Origin: Methylobacterium dankookense
Lineage (GTDB): Bacteria > Pseudomonadota > Alphaproteobacteria > Rhizobiales > Beijerinckiaceae
DNA: 64,000 bases
Direction: 5' to 3'
Assembly: GCF_902141855.1 (NCBI RefSeq)
Contig: NZ_CABFVH010000001.1
Span: forward strand, 186,001-250,000
Made by a program: the position numbers and the translations under genes. Position 1 is the first letter of the stretch. Each line of letters begins with the position of its first letter. This document shows positions 35,889 through 45,971 of the stretch, piece after piece. Below the pieces are notes generated by a model. The model saw only the letters and a program-made list of their open reading frames with translations. It ran no database searches and was not told where the DNA came from.

Positions 35889-37421
35889 TCAGGCCGCCAC
35901 CCGCTCGCTCCGCCCGCGATATGACAGCGCCTCCGCGAGATGCATCCGGCGCACGCGGGGTTCGCCGTCGAGGTCGGCGAGGGTACGGGCGACGCGCAGC
36001 GTGCGGTGGAAGCCGCGGGCGGAGAGGCGCAGCGATTCCGCGGCCGTGCGGATAAGGGCGGTGCCCTCCGCATCGGGGCTCGCCACTTCCTCGATCAGCG
36101 TCGCCGGGCAGGTGGCATTGGTGGTGGAGGCGGGAAGGCCGCGGGCCGCGTAGCGCTGCCCTTGCGCAGTGCGCGCCGCGGCGACCCGGGCGGCGGCCTC
36201 GCGCGAGCCCTCGGCGGGCGGCGGCAGGATCAGGTCGGCGGCGGTGACCGCCGGCACCTCGATGCGCAGGTCGATCCGGTCGAGCAGCGGGCCGGAGATG
36301 CGCGCCCCGTACTGGGCGACGCAGCGCTCATTCGGCCCGCGCCGGCAGGCATAGCCCGGCTCCAGCGCCTGCCCGCAGCGGCATGGGTTCATCGCGGCGA
36401 CGAGCTGGAAGCGGGCCGGGTAGACGACGCGGTGGTTGGCCCGCGCGATCATCACCTCGCCGGTCTCCATGGGCTGGCGCAGAGAATCGAGCACTTGCGG
36501 CGTGAATTCCGGCAACTCGTCGAGGAAGAGCACGCCGCCATGCGCGAGCGAGGCCTCGCCGGGCTTTGCGCCGAGGCCGCCGCCGATGAGGGCGGCCATC
36601 GAGGCGGAATGGTGCGGCTGACGGAACGGGCGCCGGCTCGAGAGCGCGCCACCGCGCAATTCGCCGGCCACCGACTGGATCATCGAGATGTCGAGAAGCT
36701 CGCGCGGCGACAGCGGCGGCAGGATCGAGGGCAGGCGCGCGGCGAGCATCGACTTGCCGGCCCCGGGAGGGCCGTTGAACAAGAGATTGTGCCCGCCGCT
36801 CGCCGCGATCTCCAACGCCCGCTTGGCGCCTTCCTGGCCCTTGATGTCGGCGAGATCCGGCAGAGTCCCGGTAGGCGCCGCGATCGCCGGCTCGGGCCGG
36901 GCCATGACCTGGCTGCCCTTGAAGTGGTTGGCGAGCTGGATGAGCGAGCGCGGCGCCAGCACGTCGAGGTCGCCGCCGGCCCAGGCGGCCTCCGGTCCGC
37001 AGGGGCCGGGGCAGATCAGGCCGAGGCCGCGCGCCCCCGCCGCGATGGCCGCCGGCAGCACGCCGTTGACCGCGGTGATCGCGCCGTCGAGGGCGAGCTC
37101 GCCGAGCACGCAATAGCCGGCGAGCGCGTCGGCCGGGATCGCGCCGATCGCCGCCATGACGCCGAGCGCGATCGGCAGGTCGTAATGCGAGCCCTCCTTG
37201 GGCAGATCGGCGGGGGCGAGGTTCACGGTGATGCGCTTGGCCGGCAGCGCCAGCCCGGAGGCGATCAGCGCGCCGCGCACCCGCTCCCGCGATTCGGCCA
37301 CCGCCTTGTCGGGCAGGCCGACCACGGCGAAATGCACCGCGCCGGGGATGATCTGCACCTGAACGTCCACGGCCCGCGCCTCGATGCCCTCGAAGGCGAC
37401 GGTAGCGACGCGGGTGACCAT
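35889..37421 (-). CDS. comM: YifB/ComM-family Mg-chelatase-like AAA ATPase
   Basis: A 510-residue hexameric AAA+ helicase related to ComM, which extends strand exchange in natural transformation. The N-terminal protease-like domain (VATVAFEGIEARAVDVQVQI, VVGLPDKAVAESRERVRGAL, NLAPADLPKEGSHYDLPIALG) is followed by the ATPase with Walker A FNGPPGAGKSM and Walker B GGVLFLDELPEF, then the C-terminal Mg-chelatase region with CRCG...C cysteines (AAMNPCRCGQ). The start ATG is at 37421; open codons farther upstream have no family similarity. Convergent with marR. Confidence 0.93.
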   Translation of the reverse strand: MVTRVATVAFEGIEARAVDVQVQIIPGAVHFAVVGLPDKAVAESRERVRGALIASGLALPAKRITVNLAPADLPKEGSHYDLPIALGVMAAIGAIPADALAGYCVLGELALDGAITAVNGVLPAAIAAGARGLGLICPGPCGPEAAWAGGDLDVLAPRSLIQLANHFKGSQVMARPEPAIAAPTGTLPDLADIKGQEGAKRALEIAASGGHNLLFNGPPGAGKSMLAARLPSILPPLSPRELLDISMIQSVAGELRGGALSSRRPFRQPHHSASMAALIGGGLGAKPGEASLAHGGVLFLDELPEFTPQVLDSLRQPMETGEVMIARANHRVVYPARFQLVAAMNPCRCGQALEPGYACRRGPNERCVAQYGARISGPLLDRIDLRIEVPAVTAADLILPPPAEGSREAAARVAAARTAQGQRYAARGLPASTTNATCPATLIEEVASPDAEGTALIRTAAESLRLSARGFHRTLRVARTLADLDGEPRVRRMHLAEALSYRGRSERVAA

Positions 37422-37568
37422 GCGCGTAAAGTCCTCACGGGGAGACGATGAGCCTAAGCATGGGACCCCGCTCTGACAACCTGAGCGCGGCTGCGGAACC
37501 GGCCCCGCCCCCGGCTGTTCACCGGGCGTCGTCCCGACAGAGTGCGACACCTCCAGGAGGAAACCGTC

Positions 37569-37829
37569 ATGCGTCCGATGCCCGTCCTCGCCGCCCTCGC
37601 CCTCGGCCTCGCCCTCACGGCGACCGCGCGCGCCGACGAGAAGCTGCCGCCCGACCAGCAGGCCAAGGTCGAGGCCATGCTGAAGCAGGAGGGCTTCACC
37701 AAGTGGAAGGAGATCGAGCTCGACGACGGCATGATCGAGGTGGATGACGCCATCGACGCCGCGGGCAAGAAGTTCGACCTCAAGCTCGACCCGAAGACGC
37801 TCGCCATCGTGAAGCGCAAGGCGGAGTGA
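37569..37829 (+). CDS. PepSY-like exported protein
   Basis: An 86-residue protein with a signal peptide (MRPMPVLAALALGLALTATARA) and a mature part of about 65 residues resembling a PepSY domain (KVEAMLKQEGFTKWKEIELDDGMIEVDDAIDAAGKKFDLKLD), common in Methylobacterium periplasm, where it probably inhibits peptidases or senses metal. GGAGGAA (37557-37563) lies 5 bases before the ATG. It is transcribed toward ffs and ended by a strong terminator at 37837-37866. Confidence 0.75.
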   Translation: MRPMPVLAALALGLALTATARADEKLPPDQQAKVEAMLKQEGFTKWKEIELDDGMIEVDDAIDAAGKKFDLKLDPKTLAIVKRKAE

Positions 37830-37836
37830 GCCGCAG

Positions 37837-37866
37837 GCCCGGTCGCCCATGCGATCGGGCATTTTT
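37837..37866 (+). terminator. rho-independent terminator after PepSY-like gene
   Basis: A 10-bp stem (37837-37846 with 37851-37860, one G-U pair) with a CCAT loop is followed by ATTTTT, a textbook intrinsic terminator right after the stop at 37829. Confidence 0.88.
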
Positions 37867-37991
37867 CGCATGCGGGCGCGAAGAGCGCCACGCGCAGCGG
37901 GCCTCGGCCTTGGCCGAGGCGTCGAGCGGAGCGTAGCCTGAGGCCGCGGACGCGGCCGCCGGCGCTTGAGGCAGGCAGGAAGCCTGCGCGC

Positions 37992-38020
37992 TTGCATCCG
38001 GGCTGCGGCCCGGCCATATA
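37992..38020 (+). promoter_or_regulatory. promoter of the SRP RNA gene
   Basis: TTGCAT (37992-37997) and CATATA (38015-38020) are separated by 17 bases, close to sigma-70 consensus spacing. The predicted transcript start, about seven bases downstream, falls on the 5' end of the SRP RNA. Confidence 0.65.
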
Positions 38021-38025
38021 GGCGG

Positions 38026-38123
38026 CGGGGGGTTGGCGAGGGACGTATCACTCGCCAACCGGGTCAGGTCCGGAAGGAAGCAGCCCTAACGAGACCGAGC
38101 GGGTCTTCGTCCAGCCTCCCACC
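38026..38123 (+). ncRNA. ffs: signal recognition particle 4.5S RNA
   Basis: The SRP Alu-less small RNA: the invariant apical loop segment GGTCAGGTCCGGAAGGAAGC begins at 38062, with AGCAGCCCTAACGAG following. The ends pair, GGGGGGTTGG at 38027-38036 with CCAGCCTCCC at 38111-38120, giving a hairpin of about 95 bases. It binds Ffh and targets nascent membrane proteins. The position just upstream of dnaX is the usual alphaproteobacterial arrangement. Exact 5' and 3' ends are uncertain by a few bases. Confidence 0.95.
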
Positions 38124-38204
38124 CTTTCTCCGATGCGCCGCGCATCGCGGACCGCCCGGCCGAGCGCGGTCCGGGGCGGTCGCCCGGCGCCCACGAATGG
38201 TCGC

Positions 38205-40094
38205 ATGGACGCGCGCACGGGCACCCCTGACGACGAGCCGGGGCTTCCCGGGTTCACCGCCAAGCCCGCGGCCGCCGCGCCCTACCGGGTGCTCGCGCGC
38301 AAGTACCGGCCCCAGAACTTCGACGACCTGATCGGCCAGGGCGCCATGGTGCGCACGCTGGCGAACGCCTTCGCGGCCGGCCGCATCCCGCAGGCCTGGA
38401 TGCTGACGGGGGTGCGCGGGGTCGGCAAGACCACCACGGCACGCATCCTGGCGCGGGGCCTCAACTACGTCCGCCCGGGCGCGCCCGATACCGGCCCCAC
38501 CGTGACGATGCCGGAACTCGGCCTGCACTGCCAGGCGATCATGGAATCCCGGCACTTGGACGTGCTGGAGATGGACGCCGCCTCGCATACCGGCATCGAC
38601 GATGTGCGCGGCATCATCGACGGCATCCGCTACGCGCCCTCCGACGCCCGCTACAAGGTCTACATCGTGGACGAGGTCCACATGCTCTCGGAGAAGGCCT
38701 TCAACGCCTTCCTGAAGACCCTGGAGGAGCCGCCCCCCCACGCCAAGTTCGTGTTCGCCACCACCGAGATCCGCAAGGTCCCGGTCACGATCCTCTCGCG
38801 CTGCCAGCGCTTCGACCTGCGCCGCGTCGAGGCGGACGTGCTCGCCGCCCATCTCAAGCGCATCTGCGGGGCGGAGGGCGTCGCGGTGGAGGACGAGGCC
38901 CTCGGCGCGCTGGTCCGCGCCGCCGAGGGCTCGGTGCGCGACGCGCTCTCCCTTCTCGACCAGGCCATCGCCCACGGGGCCGGCACCGTCACGGGCGCCG
39001 GCGTGCGCGACATGCTCGGCCTCGCCGACCGCGGGCGCATCGTCGACCTGTTCGAGGCGGCGATGCGCGGTGATGTGCCGGCCTCCTTCGCCGAGCTGCG
39101 CGCGCAGTACGATTCGGGCGCCGACCCGGCCGTGGTGCTCTCGGACCTCGCCGGCTTCACCCATCTCGTCACCCGGCTCAAGATGGTGCCGGACGCCGCC
39201 GCCGCCGATCCGACGCTGAGCGAGGTCGAGCGGGTGCGCGGCGCCGCTTTCGCCGAGAAGCTCTCGGTGCGGGCGCTGTCCCGCGCCTGGCAGATCCTGC
39301 TCAAGGCCCTGCCGGAGGTGCAGGCCGCGCCGCGCCCGCTCGCGGCCGCCGAGATGGCGCTGGTGCGCCTCGCCTACGCCGCCGACCTGCCGACGCCCGA
39401 CGAGGCGCTCCGCCAACTCAGGGCGGAGGCGCTGGCGGGCTCGGGCGAGGCGCCCGCGGCGCGCCCGGCCCTGTCCCAGGCGCCGGAGCCGCGTGCGGAG
39501 CTGCCCCGGGCTGAATTGCCCCGGCCGGAACTGCCACGAGCAGAGCTGCCGCCACGTGCCACCGAGCCGGCCCCGCGGATCGCAGCAATGGCGGGCGCAC
39601 CGGCCCGCCAGCCCCTGGTGCCCCAGCCGGCCGTCGCCCCCGAGCCTGCGGGGCCCCGGCTCACCCGCTTCGAGGACGTGGTGGCGCTCGCCGGCGAGCG
39701 GCGCGACATCCTGATGAAGGCGGCGCTCGAGCGCGAGGTCCACCTCGTGCGCTTCGAGGAGGGGCGGATCGAGTTCCGGCTCGCCCCCGGCGGCCGGCCG
39801 AGCCTCGCCAACGATCTCGCCCGCGCCCTCGACGCCTGGACCGGGCGGCGCTGGATCGTCGCCATCTCGAAGGAAGAGGGCGGGCAGACTCTCGACGCGC
39901 AGGCTCGCGCCGCCAGCGAGACACGCCGCGAGACCGCTGCCGCCCACCCGCTGGTGCGGGAGGTGATGGCGCGTTTCCCCGGCGCGCAGATTGTCGACGT
40001 GCGCGACACCGCGCCCGAGGCGCCGCCGAATGCCGAGGCCGAGATCCTCGGCGAGGCCGACCCCGCCGAGGCCGGTGGCGACGACGAGGCGTAG
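38205..40094 (+). CDS. dnaX: DNA polymerase III subunit gamma/tau
   Basis: Clamp-loader ATPase of the replisome. The 629-residue protein has Walker A GVRGVGKT, Walker B VYIVDEVHML, the sensor-1 SRC-type LSRCQRFDL, and a C-terminal tau domain after a low-complexity linker of ELPRAELPRPELPRAELPP at about 435-455. The four-cysteine zinc module found in E. coli DnaX is replaced by GPTVTMPELGLHCQAIMESR, as in other Hyphomicrobiales. No A-rich slippery site for programmed frameshifting was seen. Start 38205 is preferred over 38133 because the latter lies within 10 bases of the ffs end. ybaB follows after 59 bases. Confidence 0.95.
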   Translation: MDARTGTPDDEPGLPGFTAKPAAAAPYRVLARKYRPQNFDDLIGQGAMVRTLANAFAAGRIPQAWMLTGVRGVGKTTTARILARGLNYVRPGAPDTGPTVTMPELGLHCQAIMESRHLDVLEMDAASHTGIDDVRGIIDGIRYAPSDARYKVYIVDEVHMLSEKAFNAFLKTLEEPPPHAKFVFATTEIRKVPVTILSRCQRFDLRRVEADVLAAHLKRICGAEGVAVEDEALGALVRAAEGSVRDALSLLDQAIAHGAGTVTGAGVRDMLGLADRGRIVDLFEAAMRGDVPASFAELRAQYDSGADPAVVLSDLAGFTHLVTRLKMVPDAAAADPTLSEVERVRGAAFAEKLSVRALSRAWQILLKALPEVQAAPRPLAAAEMALVRLAYAADLPTPDEALRQLRAEALAGSGEAPAARPALSQAPEPRAELPRAELPRPELPRAELPPRATEPAPRIAAMAGAPARQPLVPQPAVAPEPAGPRLTRFEDVVALAGERRDILMKAALEREVHLVRFEEGRIEFRLAPGGRPSLANDLARALDAWTGRRWIVAISKEEGGQTLDAQARAASETRRETAAAHPLVREVMARFPGAQIVDVRDTAPEAPPNAEAEILGEADPAEAGGDDEA

Positions 40095-40153
40095 CATCTC
40101 GGCCGCCCGCGGCTTACATCGGACCAGAGAACTCGAACCGGACGGGATCCGCC

Positions 40154-40477
40154 ATGCGCGACATCATGGGGCTGATGAAGCAGGCCCAGGCCATGCAGGA
40201 GAAGATGGCGAGCCTGCAGGAGGAGCTCGACACCGTCGAGGTTACTGGGGCCGCGGGCGGCGACGCCGTGCAGGTGACGATGACCGCCAAGGGCCAGACC
40301 CGCTCGGTGCGCATCGACCCGAGCCTGATGGTGGCCGACGAGCGCGAGATCCTGGAGGACCTGCTGGTCGCCGCCCTCAACGACGCGCGCGGCAAGGCCG
40401 AGCAGGCCGCGCAGGAGCGCATGGCCGAGTTGACCAAGGGCCTGCCCCTGCCCCCCGGCATGAAGCTGCCCTTCTAG
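40154..40477 (+). CDS. ybaB: YbaB/EbfC nucleoid-associated protein
   Basis: A 107-residue member of the YbaB/EbfC family, which binds DNA as a tweezer-like dimer. The N-terminal helix MKQAQAMQEKMASLQEELDT, the conserved AAGGDAVQVTMTAKGQ strand and LPLPPGMKLPF end match the family. The short 59-base gap after dnaX and usual following gene recR, here displaced 4.3 kb, suggest an ancestral dnaX-ybaB-recR operon that was later broken. Confidence 0.93.
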   Translation: MRDIMGLMKQAQAMQEKMASLQEELDTVEVTGAAGGDAVQVTMTAKGQTRSVRIDPSLMVADEREILEDLLVAALNDARGKAEQAAQERMAELTKGLPLPPGMKLPF

Positions 40478-40488
40478 GCCGGCGCGCG

Positions 40489-41247
40489 ATGATCAACCTC
40501 CTCCGCCCGGGGCGGCCCGCGCAGCTCCATCCGGGCTTTTCCGGCACGCTCTACCTCGATTTCCTGGCCGAGCTGGCGCGCAAGCGCGGCACGCGCAACT
40601 ACCTGGAGATCGGCGTGCATTTCGGGCACGCCCTGACCCGCATCGCCTGCGACACGGCCGTCGGCGTCGATCCCGACTACGTGCTGGAGGAGGACGTGAC
40701 CAAGGGGAAGCGGCGCACCCTGCTGCACCGCTGCACCAGCGACCGCTTCTTCGCCGAGACCGACGTGCGGGCCCTCGTCGGCGGCGGGATCGACCTCGCC
40801 TTCCTCGACGGCCTGCACCTGTTCGAGTTCCTGCTGCGCGACTTCTACAACACCGAGGCCGTCAGCGACCCGAACGGGCTGATCGTGCTGCACGATTGCA
40901 TGCCGCTCAACATCGAGATGACGGCGCGCGACCCGGCCGCGCCCCGCACCGATCCGTTCAAGGCGATGTGGACCGGCGACGTCTGGAAGATCGTGCCGAT
41001 CCTCAAGACCTTCCGGCCGGACCTCGACGTGGTGCTGGTCGACTGCCCGCCCACCGGGCTCGTCTGCATCACCGGGCTCGACCCGACCTCGCGGGTGCTG
41101 TCCGACCGCTACCGGGAGATCGTGCGCAGCTTCCGCGACCTGGCCGATCCGGCCGAGCGCATCGCCGCGATGTATGCCGAGACGCCGGTCCTGCGCTCGG
41201 CCGACATCCTGAACGGCGAGGACCACTCGCTGTATTTCCGGATCTGA
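40489..41247 (+). CDS. class I SAM-dependent methyltransferase-like protein
   Basis: A 252-residue Rossmann-fold protein. The SAM-binding type I motif is YLEIGVHFGHALT (34-46), with the acidic strand end VGVDPD (55-60), and a later catalytic-like DLAFLDGLHLFEF (about 101-113) and VLHDCMPLN. The pattern fits the Methyltransf_24 group of O- or N-methyltransferases often linked to glycan or natural product modification. It starts 11 bases after ybaB and may be co-transcribed. Substrate unknown; two hairpins follow the gene. Confidence 0.8.
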   Translation: MINLLRPGRPAQLHPGFSGTLYLDFLAELARKRGTRNYLEIGVHFGHALTRIACDTAVGVDPDYVLEEDVTKGKRRTLLHRCTSDRFFAETDVRALVGGGIDLAFLDGLHLFEFLLRDFYNTEAVSDPNGLIVLHDCMPLNIEMTARDPAAPRTDPFKAMWTGDVWKIVPILKTFRPDLDVVLVDCPPTGLVCITGLDPTSRVLSDRYREIVRSFRDLADPAERIAAMYAETPVLRSADILNGEDHSLYFRI

Positions 41248-41257
41248 TCCCGGCTTT

Positions 41258-41303
41258 CCAAAGGGATCATCCCTTTGGCGGGGTATCGGGGCGGAGCCCC
41301 GAT
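41258..41303. terminator. tandem hairpins between convergent genes
   Basis: Two 8-bp perfect stems: CCAAAGGG with CCCTTTGG (41258-41265/41271-41278) and ATCGGGGC with GCCCCGAT (41285-41292/41296-41303). They separate the convergent methyltransferase and PAS-HTH genes and could stop both transcripts; T tracts are short. Confidence 0.7.
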
Positions 41304-41308
41304 GCGGA

Positions 41309-42331
41309 TCAGCTCGGGGCGACCGCGATGGTGCCGTCGTCCATGCTGATGAAGCGGACTCCGCCGGCCCGGAGGGCCTCGATGGCGCGGCCGCGGGAGC
41401 GGTCCGATTGCGGGGCGCCGTCTTCCTCCAGGCGGCGCACCGTCGAGAGCGAGAGGCCGCTGGCCTCGGCAAGCGCCGTCATCGACCAGTCGAGCAGTGC
41501 CCGCGCCGCCCGCAGGTGGTGGCCGCATACCGCCTGCTCCAGGGCGTGGCGCAGGCGGTCGTCGGCCTGCCCCGTCTCCGGCAGGTGGAGGGCGTGCTTC
41601 AACCCGGCCGCCCCGAGATAGGCGCCGTCCGGCCCGAACAGGGGGACGCCCACGATCCGGAATTGCCAGATCTCGCCGTCGGCGAGTCGCTCGCGGGTGG
41701 TGCCCTGGAAGTGCACGCGACGCGATTCGGCCTGCCGGCTATAGTCCCGGAACCGCTCGCGCTCCTCGGCCAGCACCATCATGAAGGGATCGAAGCAGAT
41801 CTCCTCGTACTCCAGCCCGTGCACCTCGGACATCGCCCTGGGGAAATCGATGATCCGGTCGGGGGGAACCGAGTAGGTGGCCACCCGCTTCGCCAAGTAC
41901 AGCGCCTCGCGCTGCTGCCGCTCGAGCGCCCGCAGGCGGGCGAGCTTCTCCCGGTCGCTCACGTCCAGGGCGACGCCGCGGACGGCGATGGGCCGGCCGT
42001 CGATGCCGATATGGACCTCGATGCGCAGCGACAGAGAGCGGACCCGGCCGTCCGGCAGGACGAGGCGCACGATCCGCGGGACCGGCCCGGCGCCGCCCTG
42101 AACCAGGGCGTCGAGGTCGAGCCCCTGGCGGTCGTCGGGATGGATCATGCTGAGGAAGAGGGTATAGCTCGGCCGCACGGTCACCGCGCTCAGGCCAAGT
42201 AATTGGAACAGGCCCGGAGACCAGATCTGGTCGTTGGTGGCGAAGCGAACAGACCAGGTGCCGAACTGAGCATGGCTCTCGACGCGGTGCGGGAACGCAT
42301 CATAATCTGGGTTAAGATTATTCGCATTCAT
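41309..42331 (-). CDS. PAS domain regulator with C-terminal XRE-type helix-turn-helix
   Basis: A 340-residue protein. Residues 20-115 form a PAS domain (WSVRFATNDQIWSPGLFQLLGL, then VLPDGRVRSLSLRIEVHI), a second PAS-like part spans about 140-245 (EICFDPFMMVLAEERER ... GVPLFGPDGAYLGAAG), and residues 270-320 form an XRE-type HTH (ALLDWSMTALAEASGLSLSTVRRLEEDG), followed by an Arg-rich helix. There is no transmembrane segment, kinase or GGDEF part, so it is probably a soluble sensor-regulator that binds DNA. Upstream sequence is unusually AT-rich for the window. ATG at 42331 is the only start giving an intact PAS N-terminus. Confidence 0.78.
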   Translation of the reverse strand: MNANNLNPDYDAFPHRVESHAQFGTWSVRFATNDQIWSPGLFQLLGLSAVTVRPSYTLFLSMIHPDDRQGLDLDALVQGGAGPVPRIVRLVLPDGRVRSLSLRIEVHIGIDGRPIAVRGVALDVSDREKLARLRALERQQREALYLAKRVATYSVPPDRIIDFPRAMSEVHGLEYEEICFDPFMMVLAEERERFRDYSRQAESRRVHFQGTTRERLADGEIWQFRIVGVPLFGPDGAYLGAAGLKHALHLPETGQADDRLRHALEQAVCGHHLRAARALLDWSMTALAEASGLSLSTVRRLEEDGAPQSDRSRGRAIEALRAGGVRFISMDDGTIAVAPS

Positions 42332-42612
42332 AGTGGGCTCATCACGCCATAATTCTTTTTCACTCACGACGGATCGGGGCTCTGAATACCGAGTCGATCT
42401 ACCATTCTCCGAAGATTTTCGCCACTCTCGTATCATACAAGACCGAATCAAGAAACGTGGCGTTATTTTCCCTCGCGCATCGCTGGAACCAAGCCAATCT
42501 ACTCCGATCAAGCAGTCAATGACCGTGGCAAGATGCTGGATGCGCTCCCGATCGCGCTGCAATCGAGACTTGCACTTAAGCTCTTGTTTCGCCCCGCTCT
42601 CCTCGGTTCCAT
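42332..42612. other. AT-richer intergenic region
   Basis: About 280 bases between the PAS-HTH start and the pckA terminator. It is visibly lower in GC than the flanks (CATAATTCTTTTTCACTC at 42350-42367, GATTTTCGCC near 42411), with scattered stops in all frames and no protein-like frame. It must contain the PAS-HTH promoter. It could be a remnant of acquired DNA. Confidence 0.5.
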
Positions 42613-42648
42613 GAAAAAACCCTCCCCGCCGGAGCGGGAAGGGTGAAA
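42613..42648 (-). terminator. rho-independent terminator of pckA
   Basis: Read on the minus strand, the CCCTTCCCGC arm pairs with GCGGGGAGGG and is followed by TTTTTT (minus-strand read of AAAAAAC at 42615-42620). It lies about 50 bases after the pckA stop. Confidence 0.9.
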
Positions 42649-42695
42649 AATCGTACCGGAGCGGCTGCGGGCGCGGGCGCCCGCAGCGGGATGCG

Positions 42696-44315
<1,620 letters not shown>

Positions 44316-44756
44316 GTTCGTCTCTCCCGAGCCCCTGGTTCGTGCCGTTTCGTGTCCCGGACGCGTCAGGGTGTCCGTGGGTCATCCGTGGAAGCGTCTG
44401 GCGGCCCGTCGCTTCCGGCTTCGCTTTGGTTAGGCAGCCAAGCTGCCACGTCAATATGTATTTTCGACCTAGACTACCAAGCACAACCGAATGTAGGCCC
44501 TGATTTGCCGGGCAAAACCCGACACCCCGAAACATTCAAAGCCGATCCTGTCAGGTTCCCGAATGGCAAGACCTTGAGCGGGTGCTTTGGGGACGGATCG
44601 TCTATATTGTAACACTGGTCGACCAGAGGTCCGCACGCCTCGGCGGCTGGGTGCGCGGCGAGACGCGCCCTTCCGTATTCCCCGCTTCTGCCGCTATGCG
44701 CTGTAGGGTGGCGCGAGACCCATCCCGCGCCTCGCACGAGTGAGTCCGAGAACCCG
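44316..44756. promoter_or_regulatory. divergent promoter region pckA / recR
   Basis: A 440-base gap between divergent genes. It is AT-richer than the coding flanks (TATGTATTTTCGACC at 44455-44469). A TATATT element (44603-44608) is followed by the 12-base palindrome CTGGTCGACCAG at 44615-44626, of GntR/LacI-like operator type, upstream of recR. No coding frame with protein-like content was seen. Confidence 0.5.
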
Positions 44757-45362
44757 ATGCCTCAAGCCGTCGCCGGGCCCGAGATCGAGCGCCTGATCCA
44801 GCTTCTCGCCCGCATGCCGGGCCTCGGCCCCCGCTCCGCCCGGCGCGCCGCCCTGCAGCTCATCAAGAAGCGCGACACCCTGCTCGGGCCCCTCGCCGAA
44901 GCGATGCGGATCGCAGCCGAGAGCATCGTGGTCTGCGGCAATTGCGGCAACGTCGACACGCGCGATCCCTGCACCGTCTGCCGCGACCCCACCCGCGACC
45001 CGAGCACCCTCGTCGTGGTCGAGGATGTCTCGGACCTCTGGGCGCTGGAGCGCTCGGGCGCCGTCTCCGCGCGCTACCACGTGCTCGGCGGCGTGCTCTC
45101 CGCCCTCGACGGGGTGCGGCCGGAGCACCTCAACATCGCCAGGCTCGTGGAGCGGGCGAGCGACCCGGCGGTGACGGAGGTGATCCTGGCGCTGAACGCC
45201 ACCGTGGATGGCCAGACCACGGCCCATTACGTCACCGAATCGATCCGCCACCTGAATCTCAAGGTCACCCGCCTCGCCCATGGCGTGCCGGTGGGCGGCG
45301 AGCTCGACTATCTCGACGAGGGGACGCTCTCGGCGGCGATCCGCAGCCGGACGGCGTTCTGA
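44757..45362 (+). CDS. recR: recombination mediator protein RecR
   Basis: RecFOR-pathway protein that loads RecA at gaps. The 201-residue chain has an N-terminal helix-hairpin-helix ([20 protein letters not shown], 17-36), the zinc finger Cys60-Cys63-Cys72-Cys75 (CGNCGN...CTVC), a Toprim domain with [15 protein letters not shown], and the C-terminal ATP-binding-like [17 protein letters not shown]. Length matches E. coli RecR. In other alphaproteobacteria it directly follows ybaB; here pckA, the PAS gene and a methyltransferase gene stand between. Start is an ATG with no overlap to other genes. Confidence 0.96.
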   Translation: MPQAVAGPEIERLIQLLARMPGLGPRSARRAALQLIKKRDTLLGPLAEAMRIAAESIVVCGNCGNVDTRDPCTVCRDPTRDPSTLVVVEDVSDLWALERSGAVSARYHVLGGVLSALDGVRPEHLNIARLVERASDPAVTEVILALNATVDGQTTAHYVTESIRHLNLKVTRLAHGVPVGGELDYLDEGTLSAAIRSRTAF

Positions 45363-45455
45363 CGCCCCTTCATTTGACCGCCCCGGCGCCCCACCCTATT
45401 GCCTTGCGCTTTCGCACGCCGCCCGCGCCCTTCTTCGAGCCATCCCCGTCGATCC

Positions 45456-45971
45456 ATGGCCATCCTCCCCCTTGTCATCCTGCCGGATTCGCGCCTGCGC
45501 CTCGTCTCCGAGCCCGTGGGCTCGGTCACGAGCGAGATCCGCAAGCTCGCCGACGACATGCTGGAGACGATGTACGACGCACCCGGCGTCGGCTTGGCGG
45601 CGATCCAGATCGGCGTGCTGAAGCGGCTCGTGACCATCGACACCTCGAAGGAGGAGAACGTCCGCCGCCCGCAGGTCTTCATCGATCCGGTGATCAGCTG
45701 GGAATCCGAGGAGACGCGCAGCTACGACGAGGGCTGCCTCTCGATCCCCGACTACTACGCCGAGGTGATCCGCCCGGACCGGGTGCGCGTGCGCTTCCGC
45801 GACCTCGACGGCAAGGAACAGGAGATCGAGGCCGACGGGCTGCTCGCCACCTGCATCCAGCACGAGATCGACCACCTGAACGGCACGCTGTTCATCGACC
45901 ACATCTCGAAGCTGAAGCGCGACCGCGTGATGAAGAAGTTCACCAAGGCGGCCAAGCGCGACGCCGCCTGA
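45456..45971 (+). CDS. def: peptide deformylase
   Basis: Metalloenzyme removing the formyl group from new proteins. The 171-residue protein carries all three motifs: [10 protein letters not shown] (44-53), EGCLS (92-96) and HEIDH (136-140), with the two His and Cys binding iron or zinc. The ATG 45456 begins [15 protein letters not shown], which matches the family start; an upstream frame extends to 45399 without support. The stop overlaps the fmt start by 1 base (TGATG), giving a def-fmt unit as in most bacteria. Confidence 0.97.
   Translation: MAILPLVILPDSRLRLVSEPVGSVTSEIRKLADDMLETMYDAPGVGLAAIQIGVLKRLVTIDTSKEENVRRPQVFIDPVISWESEETRSYDEGCLSIPDYYAEVIRPDRVRVRFRDLDGKEQEIEADGLLATCIQHEIDHLNGTLFIDHISKLKRDRVMKKFTKAAKRDAA

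Noticed and set aside
38205-40094. Programmed frameshift in dnaX giving a short gamma form
   Set aside because: No A-rich slippery site with downstream hairpin was recognised in the coding region.
42332-42614. A 93-codon frame on the plus strand in the AT-rich gap before pckA
   Set aside because: It starts from GTG without ribosome site, has low-complexity Arg/Ser composition in its second half and runs into the pckA terminator.
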